A DNA stretch of 64,000 nt from UBA685 sp049890215 (lineage in GTDB: Bacteria; Pseudomonadota; Alphaproteobacteria; Puniceispirillales; Puniceispirillaceae): contig JBMHBX010000049.1 of assembly GCA_049890215.1 (NCBI GenBank), positions 62,001-126,000 on the forward strand. The letters are read 5' to 3'. Below are positions 27,118 to 35,669 of the stretch, in pieces. The translations under genes were made by a program, and so were the position numbers. Under the pieces are notes generated by a model, which had not been told where the DNA came from, ran no database searches, and saw nothing but the letters and a program-made list of their open reading frames with translations. Within the stretch, counting starts at the first letter, position 1, and every line of letters starts with the position of its first letter.

Positions 27118-28131
27118 TTACTTAATTGGTGGGACGTAGAACAAACCACCGTCACGTGCAAGAGCGTTCATGCCACGTGATAGGCCAAGAGGCGCCAAGT
27201 TACGGTCGAATGATTCTTTGTAGTTACCAACCTGTGACAGGATGTTTAGCGCCCAGTCACTTGAAAGACCTGCCTGCTCAGCGCCCTGTAGAGGGTCAAC
27301 ACCAAGTAGACGGTTGATCTCTGGGTTGTCGTTCAACTGGCTTGCCAACTGCTTTGCGTTTGCAGATGTAATGCCTAGCTCTTCACCTGCTTGCATTGCG
27401 CGCAATGTCCAGGCAACGATATCTGCCCAGTTATCATCACCTTCACGTACCACAGGGCCTAGAGGCTCTTTTGATACAACTTCAGGAAGGATAACGTGTG
27501 CTGCTGGATCGTCAAATGTTGCACGTGTGGCAGCAAGACCTGAACCATCTGTTGTGTACACATCGCAACGACCTGCAAGGTAGCTTTCGCGTGCTTCAGC
27601 GTTTGTTTCGATTGGCACTGGCTCATATGACATGCCATTACCTGCAAAATATTCAGCAAGGTTCAATTCTGTTGTTGTACCAGTTTGGATACATACAGAA
27701 GCACCGTCTAGTTCTGTTGCTGAGCTAACACCCAATGCTGCCGGCACCATAAATGCCTGACCATCATAGTAGTTTACACCGATGAATGTCTGCGCCAAGT
27801 CAACGTCACGGCTGAATGTCCATGTTGTGTTACGTGACAAGATTTCGCCTTCGCCAGCTGCTAGCTTTGTAAAGCGTGTCTTACCAGTGGCAGTTACGAA
27901 CTCAACTTTTGTTGAATCACCAAGAACAGCAGCAGCAACAGCGCGGCAGAACTCAACGTCAAAGCCAGTCCAGTTACCTGCATCATCCGGGCTAGCAAAG
28001 CCTGTCAAACCAGTGTTAACAACACAATTCAAATGGCCGCGTGCACGAACATCTTCCAATGTGCCGGCATTTGCTGATGAAGCCGCAACCACACCTGCAA
28101 GACCAGCCATCGCGATCAAGATTTTTTTCAT
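27118..28131 (-). CDS. aapJ: General L-amino acid ABC transporter, periplasmic binding protein
   Basis: Periplasmic amino-acid-binding protein of 337 residues. It has a signal peptide (MKKILIAMAGLAGVVAASSANA, cleavage after about residue 22) and the family-3 solute-binding fold: LEDVRARGHLNCVVN, then GNWTGFDVEFCRAVAAAVLGD. GAGGG sits 9 bases before the ATG. A three-codon frame, ATGAAACAATGA, ends on the start codon. The codon choice here looks more uniform than in neighbours (many GTT, GAT, GAA), consistent with high expression, though not measured. First gene of aapJQMP. Confidence 0.95.
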   Translation of the reverse strand: MKKILIAMAGLAGVVAASSANAGTLEDVRARGHLNCVVNTGLTGFASPDDAGNWTGFDVEFCRAVAAAVLGDSTKVEFVTATGKTRFTKLAAGEGEILSRNTTWTFSRDVDLAQTFIGVNYYDGQAFMVPAALGVSSATELDGASVCIQTGTTTELNLAEYFAGNGMSYEPVPIETNAEARESYLAGRCDVYTTDGSGLAATRATFDDPAAHVILPEVVSKEPLGPVVREGDDNWADIVAWTLRAMQAGEELGITSANAKQLASQLNDNPEINRLLGVDPLQGAEQAGLSSDWALNILSQVGNYKESFDRNLAPLGLSRGMNALARDGGLFYVPPIK

Positions 28132-28169
28132 TGTTTCATTCCCTCAAAGAATTGGATAGTTTGGTATAT

Positions 28170-28185
28170 GTCACGAAAACGTGAC
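28170..28185. promoter_or_regulatory. Inverted repeat in the aapJ leader
   Basis: GTCACG, AAAA, CGTGAC form a perfect 6-bp inverted repeat about 40 bases upstream of aapJ in the 160-base region shared with the divergent metC gene. It could be an operator for a dimeric regulator or a hairpin in the aapJ mRNA leader. The binding factor is unknown. Confidence 0.4.
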
Positions 28186-28291
28186 GTCCCCCATAACCCT
28201 TAGTAATAGGCAAGAAAAAAGACAATTGAAAGCGTTATTTCTAAAATGACACTGAAAATGGCAACAAAATTGCTAAAAAACAGAGATAAAG

Positions 28292-29464
28292 ATGGCAGAT
28301 AAGTCCAAAAAACACATCACAACAACTCTTGCGACCGCGAGCTTATCGCCGAAGGCAAATCACGGTATACCAAACCCGCCGATTTACCGCGCTTCGACCA
28401 TCATAAGTGACAGATTGGCACAATATCGCGGCGAAGAGCCGCAAGATTATGATTATGGAAGAGTTGGCACCCCTACTTCAGAGGCATTTGAGAGAGCGGT
28501 TGCCGCCATCTATGGCGCTGATGATGTGGTCTCAACCCCATCTGGCTTATCTGCCATCAGTCTTGCTTTACTGGCCTTTGCCAAATCAGGTGACCATCTG
28601 TTATTTCCAGATTCCCTTTATGGCTCATCACGCCGTTTTGTGACAAAAATGCTTGTGAATTACGGCATAGATGTCAGCTTTTACCCTGCCAGGGTCAATT
28701 CAGATATTGAAAGCTATATCAAGCCAAATACCACCATCTTATATTTAGAAAGCCCCGGCTCGCTCACCTTTGAACTACAGGATATCCCTGCCATGGTAGA
28801 GATTGCCAAGCAGAATCATCTGTTGACGATGATTGATAATACATGGGGTACCGCATTACATCATAACGCTTTTGATAAGGGCGTTGATATCATCATTGAG
28901 GCAGCCACTAAATATATCACCGGCCATTCTGATGTGAATCTTGGTGTAGTGTGTGCAAAAGGCAATCTGGCAAAAAAGCTGCGTTTTGCGGCAACCGCCT
29001 TTGGGATTTGTGCAGGGCCAGAGGATTTATATCTTGGTGTGCGCGGCTTGCGCACAATGTCTGTCCGCCTGAAACAATCTGAGGCTGCAGGTCTTGCGTT
29101 GGCGCAATTTGTTGAAGCACAGCCAGACGTTTTGGCTGTATTGCACCCTGCTCTGCCATCTTCGCCTGACCATGCACTATTTCAGCGTGATTTTTCAGGA
29201 TCCTGTGGTCTTTTTGGCTTTGTTTTATCGCCTGATATCCCTCAAACAACCATTGATAAAGCGGCAAATAGTCGTGAAATTTTTCACATTGGCGCTAGTT
29301 GGGGTGGCTTTGAAAGCCTGCTGACACAAGCCATTTTAACGCCCAACATGCGTGTCCATCCGACAAATTTGCCAGAGGGATATCTTATGCGCATTTATGC
29401 AGGACTTGAAGATATAGATGACCTGAAATCTGACCTAGCGGGCTTTTTTGCGATGCTTCGCTAA
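28292..29464 (+). CDS. metC: Cystathionine beta-lyase
   Basis: Cys/Met-metabolism PLP enzyme that cleaves cystathionine to homocysteine, pyruvate and ammonia in methionine synthesis. The 390 residues include PPIYRASTI near the N-terminus, the phosphate-binding TPSGLSAISLAL, the Asp of the LLTMIDNTWGT strand and the PLP lysine in AATKYITGHSD. The pattern (GHSD and the LHHNAFDKGVDI segment) favours MetC over gamma-synthase. The gene is divergent from aapJ and its last 30 bases overlap the end of the convergent RhlE-like gene. Confidence 0.9.
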   Translation: MADKSKKHITTTLATASLSPKANHGIPNPPIYRASTIISDRLAQYRGEEPQDYDYGRVGTPTSEAFERAVAAIYGADDVVSTPSGLSAISLALLAFAKSGDHLLFPDSLYGSSRRFVTKMLVNYGIDVSFYPARVNSDIESYIKPNTTILYLESPGSLTFELQDIPAMVEIAKQNHLLTMIDNTWGTALHHNAFDKGVDIIIEAATKYITGHSDVNLGVVCAKGNLAKKLRFAATAFGICAGPEDLYLGVRGLRTMSVRLKQSEAAGLALAQFVEAQPDVLAVLHPALPSSPDHALFQRDFSGSCGLFGFVLSPDIPQTTIDKAANSREIFHIGASWGGFESLLTQAILTPNMRVHPTNLPEGYLMRIYAGLEDIDDLKSDLAGFFAMLR

Positions 29465-31066
29465 GGCGCCACCTGATTTTCTGGCAGGTTTTTTGCCGGG
29501 CTTTGCAGAAAGGCCTCTTTTCAGGCGCCCCTCGCCTGCTTTTTGACGATTGGCGTTTGGCCGGTCATCACGTGCTTTTCTTTGTTTTGGTCTTTTATGT
29601 TCAGAAGCTTTGTTTGCTGACTCTTTGTGAGAGGTTCTTTTTGATGATTTGTCAGAGGCAGATGATTTGTCATTTTTGTCAATCTGCGCTTCGAAATTCT
29701 TCAAAATATCATCTATCACATTCAGGTTTTTCTTTTCCTTACGCTGAGGCCTGTCTGATTTAGCTTTTTTATCTCTGCGCGGCGCATCTGACGGGGCAAG
29801 GCGTTTTGGTTTGCTGTCCTGACGCGCTTTGCTGTCAGAACGGCGCTTTTTTGGCCCAGAATAAGATTTATCATCATCTTGTTTTTTATCTTTATGTTTG
29901 CGCGCCTGCCCATTGCCGGCAGATTTTTTTGCAAGAGGCGCAACCGTGCTTGCATCGCCGCGCAATGATATGCCCATCAGGGCTTCAATATCTTTCAAAT
30001 AAGATTTTTCTGACCGGTCAACTAATGATATCGCAAGGCCTTTGCGCCCTGCCCGCCCGGTTCTGCCAATGCGATGAACATATGATTCAGCAATATTGGG
30101 AATATCATAATTTATCACAAGAGAAATATCACTGATATCAAGACCACGACCTGCCAGATCTGTTGCCACAAGAATAGTGACTTCGCCAGATTTGAACTCC
30201 TCCATTATGTGGCGTCTTTGCCCAAAAGACTTATCGCCATGTAAAGATTGGGCAAAATGTCCGGATTTGATTAATTGCACCTGCACCTTATCAGCGCCAC
30301 GTTTTGTTCTGGTGAAAATAATGACTTTTGACCAGTCCGTTTCATCAAGAATACGCTTTAATTCTGCAGGTTTTTGAGGCTTATCGACAAAAATAATCTC
30401 TTGTTTTACGTTCTTTGCAGGCTCTGATTCACGGCTAACCGCAATCCGCTTGGGATTTTTCAGCAATTCGCTTGCTAATTTTTCAATAGGCCGCGGCATA
30501 GTGGCAGATGTTAATATCGTCTGGCGCTCATCTGGCACGGTGGCCATGATTTGACGAATGGCCGGCACAAAGCCCATATCAAGCATTTGGTCAGCCTCAT
30601 CAAGCACCACATAGCGCACTTGAGCCAAAGACACAGCCCCTGATTCAATGTGGTCAATTAATCTGCCGGGTGTGGCTACGATTAAATTCACGCCGCGCGC
30701 CAAGGCCCGCAATTGCCCTTCATAACGTGCACCACCTACGATTAACGCTGAGGCAAATTTGACATATTGCCCATAAAGACGCGCATTTTCGAGAATTTGT
30801 GAGGCAAGTTCTCTGGTTGGTGTGAGTACCAACACATCACATTTACCTTTTGTGGGACGCTCTTTGATACGCGACAACATTGTCAGCAGAGGCAATAAAA
30901 ATGCTGCCGTTTTACCTGTGCCTGTTTGCGCAATGCCAATAGCATCATGTCCTTCAAGCAAGTGAGGTATCATTTGTGCTTGGATGGGAGATGGCGACTG
31001 ATATCCCAATGTTTCGATGGCACGGTACACTGGCTTTGCAAGCGCTAAATCTGTAAAATCAGTCAA
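29435..31066 (-). CDS. rhlE: DEAD-box RNA helicase, RhlE-like
   Basis: ATP-dependent RNA helicase of 543 residues, likely acting in ribosome assembly or RNA turnover. The Q motif (YQSPSPIQAQMIP), Walker A AQTGTGKTA, PTRELA, VLDEADQM, SAT and HRIGRTGRAGRKG are all present in the first ~370 residues. The remaining ~165 residues are a lysine/arginine/serine-rich low-complexity tail (for example KKRRSDSKARQDSKPKR), typical of RhlE-type RNA-binding extensions but long. The stop codon end overlaps metC by 30 bases tail to tail. Confidence 0.92.
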   Translation of the reverse strand: MTDFTDLALAKPVYRAIETLGYQSPSPIQAQMIPHLLEGHDAIGIAQTGTGKTAAFLLPLLTMLSRIKERPTKGKCDVLVLTPTRELASQILENARLYGQYVKFASALIVGGARYEGQLRALARGVNLIVATPGRLIDHIESGAVSLAQVRYVVLDEADQMLDMGFVPAIRQIMATVPDERQTILTSATMPRPIEKLASELLKNPKRIAVSRESEPAKNVKQEIIFVDKPQKPAELKRILDETDWSKVIIFTRTKRGADKVQVQLIKSGHFAQSLHGDKSFGQRRHIMEEFKSGEVTILVATDLAGRGLDISDISLVINYDIPNIAESYVHRIGRTGRAGRKGLAISLVDRSEKSYLKDIEALMGISLRGDASTVAPLAKKSAGNGQARKHKDKKQDDDKSYSGPKKRRSDSKARQDSKPKRLAPSDAPRRDKKAKSDRPQRKEKKNLNVIDDILKNFEAQIDKNDKSSASDKSSKRTSHKESANKASEHKRPKQRKARDDRPNANRQKAGEGRLKRGLSAKPGKKPARKSGGALAKHRKKAR

Positions 31067-31112
31067 AATACGTCTTTCTTATGATGCCATAGCCTTATCA
31101 GGGCTCAGCAAT

Positions 31113-31568
31113 TTATGATGAACTTTGCCATTTATCTTTGGCATTATCATCGCTTTCGCGTGCATCCACCCAAGACACACCGTCTTTTTTTTCCTCTGCC
31201 TTCCAAAAAGGCGCATCAGTTTTGAGATAATCCATAACGAAATGACAAGCCTGTATCGCCTCAGAGCGATGTGCAGAAGAGGCTGCCACCATCACAATCA
31301 TGTCTGAAGGTTTTAGCCGCCCGATGCGGTGAATAACACGTAATCCCGTTAAAGACCACCTCTTCATTGCCTGTTCTGCAATTTTCGTGATTTGTTTTTG
31401 GGTCATGCCTTCATAATGCTGCAAATGAAGGGCAACAAGATCAGATTCTTCATCACGCACAATGCCGAAAAAAGCGTTGATAGCACCTGTCTTTGATGAT
31501 TTCAGCTGTGCCAGTTCAACAGCAGGGTCTATATCAGCTTCGCGCACATCAATGAACAAATCTGTCAT
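31113..31568 (-). CDS. moaE: Molybdopterin synthase catalytic subunit
   Basis: Large subunit of molybdopterin synthase, which inserts two sulfurs from MoaD thiocarboxylate into precursor Z. The 151-residue protein shows GAINAFFGIVRDEE, the HLQHYEGMTQKQ block, RVIHRIGRLKPSD and the active-site lysine region KTDAPFWKAEEKKDG. The motifs match MoaE well. It is the last gene of the leftward operon moaA-mobB-moeA-moaD-moaE, 3 bases after moaD. Confidence 0.94.
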   Translation of the reverse strand: MTDLFIDVREADIDPAVELAQLKSSKTGAINAFFGIVRDEESDLVALHLQHYEGMTQKQITKIAEQAMKRWSLTGLRVIHRIGRLKPSDMIVMVAASSAHRSEAIQACHFVMDYLKTDAPFWKAEEKKDGVSWVDARESDDNAKDKWQSSS

Positions 31569-31571
31569 GAT

Positions 31572-31823
31572 CTATCCTCCTGTTACAGGCGGAAAAAAAG
31601 CAATTTCATCATTATCCTGAACAGGCTCATCAAAGCTGGCAAATTCATGATTGCGCGCAACCCGTATCATTTTGGTTTGTGATAAAGCTGCCTCATGTCC
31701 TGCTGATTGAGATCTCAGATAAGAGGTGAGTGTTTCAATGGTTGTCACCTCAGGCGGGCAGGTAATTTGTTCTTGTGAACATCCTGTATGATCCTGCAAC
31801 CACGCAAAATAGCGAATGATCAT
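31572..31823 (-). CDS. moaD: Molybdopterin synthase sulfur carrier subunit
   Basis: Ubiquitin-like 83-residue sulfur carrier whose C-terminal Gly-Gly becomes a thiocarboxylate. The sequence ends FFPPVTGG, the required tail, and begins with the short strand MIIRYFAWLQDHTG typical of MoaD. It lies 15 bases after moeA and 3 bases before moaE, as expected for the two subunits of one enzyme. Confidence 0.94.
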   Translation of the reverse strand: MIIRYFAWLQDHTGCSQEQITCPPEVTTIETLTSYLRSQSAGHEAALSQTKMIRVARNHEFASFDEPVQDNDEIAFFPPVTGG

Positions 31824-31838
31824 AAATACACCTTTTGA

Positions 31839-33062
31839 TTAAATCATGATAAAGGGCACCTTTTGCCCCTCATTTATGTGATCAGCTTCAAAGGGAAGCT
31901 CAGCCAGACCATCTGCGCCTGTCAAAGAGGAAAGCACCCCTGCCCCTTTTCGACCATGCGGCACCATGACAGTCTCACCGGATTTTGTCAAAGCGAGTTT
32001 TACCCGCACAAATTCAGCGCGTTCATTTACAGGTTTGGTTGCCGAAAAACCAACTGGCAACATTATTTTTTTCAGGTGCGGGAAATGCCCATGAGATAAT
32101 TTATCCAATAAAGGGGCAACAAACAGCTTGTAGCATACAAATACAGCCACAGGATTGCCGGGAAGCGCAAAAATGGGGATCTGACCAAATTTGGCCGCGG
32201 CAACAGGACGACCCGGCTTCATTGCGACACGCCAGAATAAGGAAGTCGCCCCAATCGAAGATAAGGCAGATTGAGTGTGATCTTCCACCCCTTGTGAGGC
32301 ACCGCCTGACGAAATCACCATATCGCAGCTTTTCGATAAGGCAGTGTAGGCTTCTGCCAGATGAGTGGCATCATCACGAATAATACCGCCATCTATCGCA
32401 AGGTGTCCTGCCTGTTCTATCAGCGCTGTGATCAGGGGGCGGTTGGTATCAAAAATATGCCCAAAAGGCTTTTCGACCTCTGCTTGCGGATTGACAAGCT
32501 CATCTCCTGTCGACAACACACCAACACGCAAAGGGCGCATAACCGATATGTCTTGTTGGCCAATTGCAGCCAATTGCGCAATATGCACAGGCGATATGAT
32601 GTCCCCTTGTTGAATGATTTGCTCACCAAGTGCCAGATTTTCACCTGCAGGGCGCGCATTTTTTCCTGCAGCCATTGGTTTTGAAAAGCGAACATGGTTG
32701 TCTTTTGCAACACAAAATTCCTGCATCATGACGCAATCTGCCCCTTTTGGCATGATAGCGCCTGTAAATATACGTACCGCCTGTCCCGGGCTAACTGTGC
32801 CATCAAATGGATGACCTGCCTTTGCCTCACCAATAACTGGAAAATCATAATCCGGATTGTCTGACAAAAAGGCTGACGATACACAATAGCCATCTACAGC
32901 AGCGTTATCTGTTTCAGGTAGTGATAAAGGGCTTTTTATGGTGGTTGCACTGATACGGCCGTAAGCTGCACGAACAGGAATGGTCTGCGTGCCAGCCACC
33001 TGATGAAAGGCATCATTAAGCCTGTCTCTGGCAACCTCATAGCGAATAGCGGCCTCCATCAT
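31839..33062 (-). CDS. moeA: Molybdopterin molybdenumtransferase
   Basis: Inserts molybdenum into adenylated molybdopterin. The 407-residue MoeA shows LPETDNAAVDGYCV, GAIMPKGADCVMMQE, the VGVLSTGDELVNP core, SSGGASQGVEDH and the ALPGNPVAVFVCYKLF block near the C-terminal domain. All are intact and length is typical. It lies 7 bases after mobB in the operon. Confidence 0.95.
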   Translation of the reverse strand: MMEAAIRYEVARDRLNDAFHQVAGTQTIPVRAAYGRISATTIKSPLSLPETDNAAVDGYCVSSAFLSDNPDYDFPVIGEAKAGHPFDGTVSPGQAVRIFTGAIMPKGADCVMMQEFCVAKDNHVRFSKPMAAGKNARPAGENLALGEQIIQQGDIISPVHIAQLAAIGQQDISVMRPLRVGVLSTGDELVNPQAEVEKPFGHIFDTNRPLITALIEQAGHLAIDGGIIRDDATHLAEAYTALSKSCDMVISSGGASQGVEDHTQSALSSIGATSLFWRVAMKPGRPVAAAKFGQIPIFALPGNPVAVFVCYKLFVAPLLDKLSHGHFPHLKKIMLPVGFSATKPVNERAEFVRVKLALTKSGETVMVPHGRKGAGVLSSLTGADGLAELPFEADHINEGQKVPFIMI

Positions 33063-33069
33063 AACAATG

Positions 33070-33585
33070 CTACCTTTGCGCTATTTGTTGCAAGAATGTG
33101 AATAAAGCACTGACATCATCACGGTGAAACCACGGCAAAGGACAGTCAATGACAGGCGCCTCACTCATAACCGCTATGATATGTTTATCTGTTTGGTATA
33201 GTGGCGTCTTGGAAAGGTGAGGCATAAAGATCTCTATTTTTGGGATTGCCCCTTCTTTGAACCCTTCGACTAAGACCCAGTCTGTGTGATCAAGGCGGCT
33301 TAACAAGTCTGACAGGACTGGCTTTTGTGCAATGGCATTTTCTGTGAATAAGGCAGAACGTCTTTCACTTGCAACTAATACCTGAGAGGCGCCGGCCTTG
33401 CGGTGTCGCCAACTATCTTTGCCTTCAATGTCAGCATCAAAATGATGATGGGCATGCTTTATGGTGGAAATGGATATCCCTTGATTATTTGCAAGCCTGA
33501 TAAGCTTTTCAGCAAGGGTGGTTTTGCCTGAGCCAGACCATCCGGCAAACCCAAAAACAAAGGGTGATGGTGATGATTTTGCCAT
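33070..33585 (-). CDS. mobB: Molybdopterin-guanine dinucleotide biosynthesis protein MobB
   Basis: GTP-binding adapter of 171 residues that helps convert Mo-molybdopterin to the guanine dinucleotide form used by DMSO-reductase family enzymes. The P-loop GWSGSGKTT is at 15-23, followed by STIKHAHHHFD and DWVLVEGFKEGAIPKIE, the usual MobB blocks. MobA, the transferase partner, is not in the window. It lies 13 bases after moaA and 7 before moeA. Confidence 0.93.
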   Translation of the reverse strand: MAKSSPSPFVFGFAGWSGSGKTTLAEKLIRLANNQGISISTIKHAHHHFDADIEGKDSWRHRKAGASQVLVASERRSALFTENAIAQKPVLSDLLSRLDHTDWVLVEGFKEGAIPKIEIFMPHLSKTPLYQTDKHIIAVMSEAPVIDCPLPWFHRDDVSALFTFLQQIAQR

Positions 33586-33598
33586 AAGGCCAGCCTCC

Positions 33599-34621
33599 TC
33601 AGCCGCCTGTCACATTCATGTGACGTGCCACTGCCGGACCTGATTTTTGCCTGCTAATCTCAAAATCATGGCCTTTGGGCTTGCGGGCAATCGCATCTAA
33701 AATGGTTTGACGCAATGTATCGGGGCCGCCCTGACGCAAAGCTTTGGCCAAATCAGCCTTATCATCCTGACCAAGGCACATATATAATTCGCCCGTACAA
33801 GTCATGCGTACACGGTTGCAACCTTCACAAAAATTATGCGTTAAAGGCGTGATAAACCCAAGTCTGCCACCTGTTTCTGCCACTTCATAATAGCGCGCAG
33901 GTCCGGCTGTTTTGTGGGCGCTTTCGCTGAGTGTAAACTCTTCTTCCAGCAAAGCCTTCACATCTGATAAAGGTAGATATTGGTCAAGACGACTTTCAGA
34001 ACCGATATCGCCCATCGGCATGACCTCAATAATGGTTAAATCAAATCCTTCAGCACCACACCACCGCAGCATATCCGCAAATTCATTATCATTCACACCT
34101 TTGAGTGCTACCATATTGATTTTTAGCTGCAATCCTGCTTTTTTCGCAGCCTCAAGGCCTGACATAACCTTTGATAAATCGCCCCATCTTGTGATTTTTT
34201 TGAAACTGTCGGGATCACGGCTATCAAGAGAAATATTGAGCCTGCGAACCCCTGCTTGATATAAGTGATCAGCCATTTTTTCGAGCTGACTGCCATTTGT
34301 CGTAAGGGTGACTTCATCAAGCCGCCCTGCTCTGACCTTATCCCCCAGAGACTGGATCAGTTGCATGATATTGCGGCGGACCAATGGCTCACCGCCTGTT
34401 AACCTGATTTTTCGCGTACCAAGACTGATGAATGTTTCGGTTATTTGCTCAAGCTCTTCTAGAGAGAGTAGTTCTGATTTTGGCAGAAACGTCATCTCTT
34501 CTGCCATACAGTAAACACAACGAAAATCACATCTGTCCGTCACAGATAAGCGAATATAATCCACGATGCGGCCAAAGGGATCTATCAACGCGTTGTTATC
34601 GTTTTTCATGTGCTGAGACAT
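33599..34621 (-). CDS. moaA: GTP 3',8-cyclase (radical SAM)
   Basis: First enzyme of molybdenum-cofactor synthesis; a radical SAM protein of 340 residues. The N-terminal cluster ligands are Cys31, Cys35 and Cys38 in CDFRCVYC. The C-terminal cluster region FCEGCNRVRMTCTGELYMC is complete, and the protein ends in Gly-Gly as MoaA requires. It is the first gene of the moa operon. Its partner moaC is not in the window. The divergent gene is a tungstate/molybdate-type binding protein, 211 bases away. Confidence 0.95.
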   Translation of the reverse strand: MSQHMKNDNNALIDPFGRIVDYIRLSVTDRCDFRCVYCMAEEMTFLPKSELLSLEELEQITETFISLGTRKIRLTGGEPLVRRNIMQLIQSLGDKVRAGRLDEVTLTTNGSQLEKMADHLYQAGVRRLNISLDSRDPDSFKKITRWGDLSKVMSGLEAAKKAGLQLKINMVALKGVNDNEFADMLRWCGAEGFDLTIIEVMPMGDIGSESRLDQYLPLSDVKALLEEEFTLSESAHKTAGPARYYEVAETGGRLGFITPLTHNFCEGCNRVRMTCTGELYMCLGQDDKADLAKALRQGGPDTLRQTILDAIARKPKGHDFEISRQKSGPAVARHMNVTGG

Positions 34622-34832
34622 TGTGGTGTGTTATCTTCTTTGAATAGCAACTCATTTTTTTCAGACTATCTGCCTAAAACGCCCGTTATCATAAGACTTT
34701 TTGAACAGATCATAAAGCACTTTCCTAGGCAATCGGAATAAGATAGAGAAGAAGATAGTGACCAAAGATAAAAAGGCAAATTCAGCCGTCAATAAAAACT
34801 TCATAAAATTACTAAAATAGATATTTTTATCA

Positions 34833-35642
34833 ATGATTTATAGACTTTTATTAATTTTGTTTCTTACCATATATCTGCCGATTTCGGGGACTAAGGCAGA
34901 TATCTTATTATTGCAATCGACAACATCTACCCTGAATTCCGGTCTTTATGATTATTTACTGCCGTCTTTCACCAAAGATACCGGAATCAAAGTTCATGTG
35001 GTTGCGGTTGGCACTGGCAAGGCGCTCGCTAATGCTCGTCATTGCAATGGAGATGCGTTACTGATTCATTCTACGAAAGACGAAATCACTTTTGTGTCCT
35101 CTGGCTTTGGCCTTTACCGTCATGATGTGATGTATAATGATTTTGTTCTGGTCGGTCCCTTTGATGATCCTATTGGATTATCAGCTTATGATACCGCCGC
35201 AGAGGCATTTGGGGCTATCGCTCAAAACCGTGCATTATTTGCCTCACGCTCAGATGATAGCGGGACACATAAAACAGAAATGCGCTTGTGGCACGATGCC
35301 GGATTTGACCCTGTCCCTCATAGTGGTGACTGGTATTTAGAGACAGGTTCCGGCATGGGGGCAACTCTCAATCTGGCAGTCGAAAAAAAGGCTTATAGCC
35401 TGACAGACAGAGCCACGTGGCTTGCCTTTGCCAATAAACAGGAACATCGCATTTTATTCGAAGGTGATAAGAGGCTATTTAACCAATATGGTGTTATCCC
35501 CATTAGCAAAAAAGCTTGTCCAAAAACCAATGAGGCAGCGGCTATCTTGTTTGCAGACTGGCTTATCTCTGACAGAGGGCAGGCCTTGATAGCTGGCTAT
35601 CAAAAAGCAGGCAATCAGCTTTTCACACCAAATGCCCGCTAA
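34833..35642 (+). CDS. tupA: Tungstate/molybdate-type ABC transporter substrate-binding protein, orphan
   Basis: Periplasmic protein of 269 residues with a signal peptide (cleavage after about residue 22, TKA). The start of the mature protein (STTSTLNSGLYDYLLPSF) has the TTST motif of TupA proteins, followed by HVVAVGTGKALANA, GFGLYRHDVMYNDFVLVGP and SRSDDSGTH, all TupA-like. TupA delivers tungstate to the TupBC permease. No permease or ATPase gene follows; the next gene, dmdA, is convergent. The ATG lacks a clear ribosome site. Divergence from moaA supports an oxyanion role in cofactor synthesis. Whether the ligand is tungstate or molybdate is open. Confidence 0.85.
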   Translation: MIYRLLLILFLTIYLPISGTKADILLLQSTTSTLNSGLYDYLLPSFTKDTGIKVHVVAVGTGKALANARHCNGDALLIHSTKDEITFVSSGFGLYRHDVMYNDFVLVGPFDDPIGLSAYDTAAEAFGAIAQNRALFASRSDDSGTHKTEMRLWHDAGFDPVPHSGDWYLETGSGMGATLNLAVEKKAYSLTDRATWLAFANKQEHRILFEGDKRLFNQYGVIPISKKACPKTNEAAAILFADWLISDRGQALIAGYQKAGNQLFTPNAR

Positions 35643-35669
35643 AATTTTTTTGAGTTGTGTCTGGCAGTG

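Noticed and set aside
29722..29955. Lysine/arginine-rich frame near the end of the helicase gene
   Set aside because: It is another frame of the low-complexity tail of the RhlE-like gene, on the same strand.
34758..34820. A 20-codon GTG frame before the TupA-like gene
   Set aside because: It has a purine-rich stretch upstream but a lysine/asparagine-rich product of chance-like composition and no recognisable leader-peptide features.
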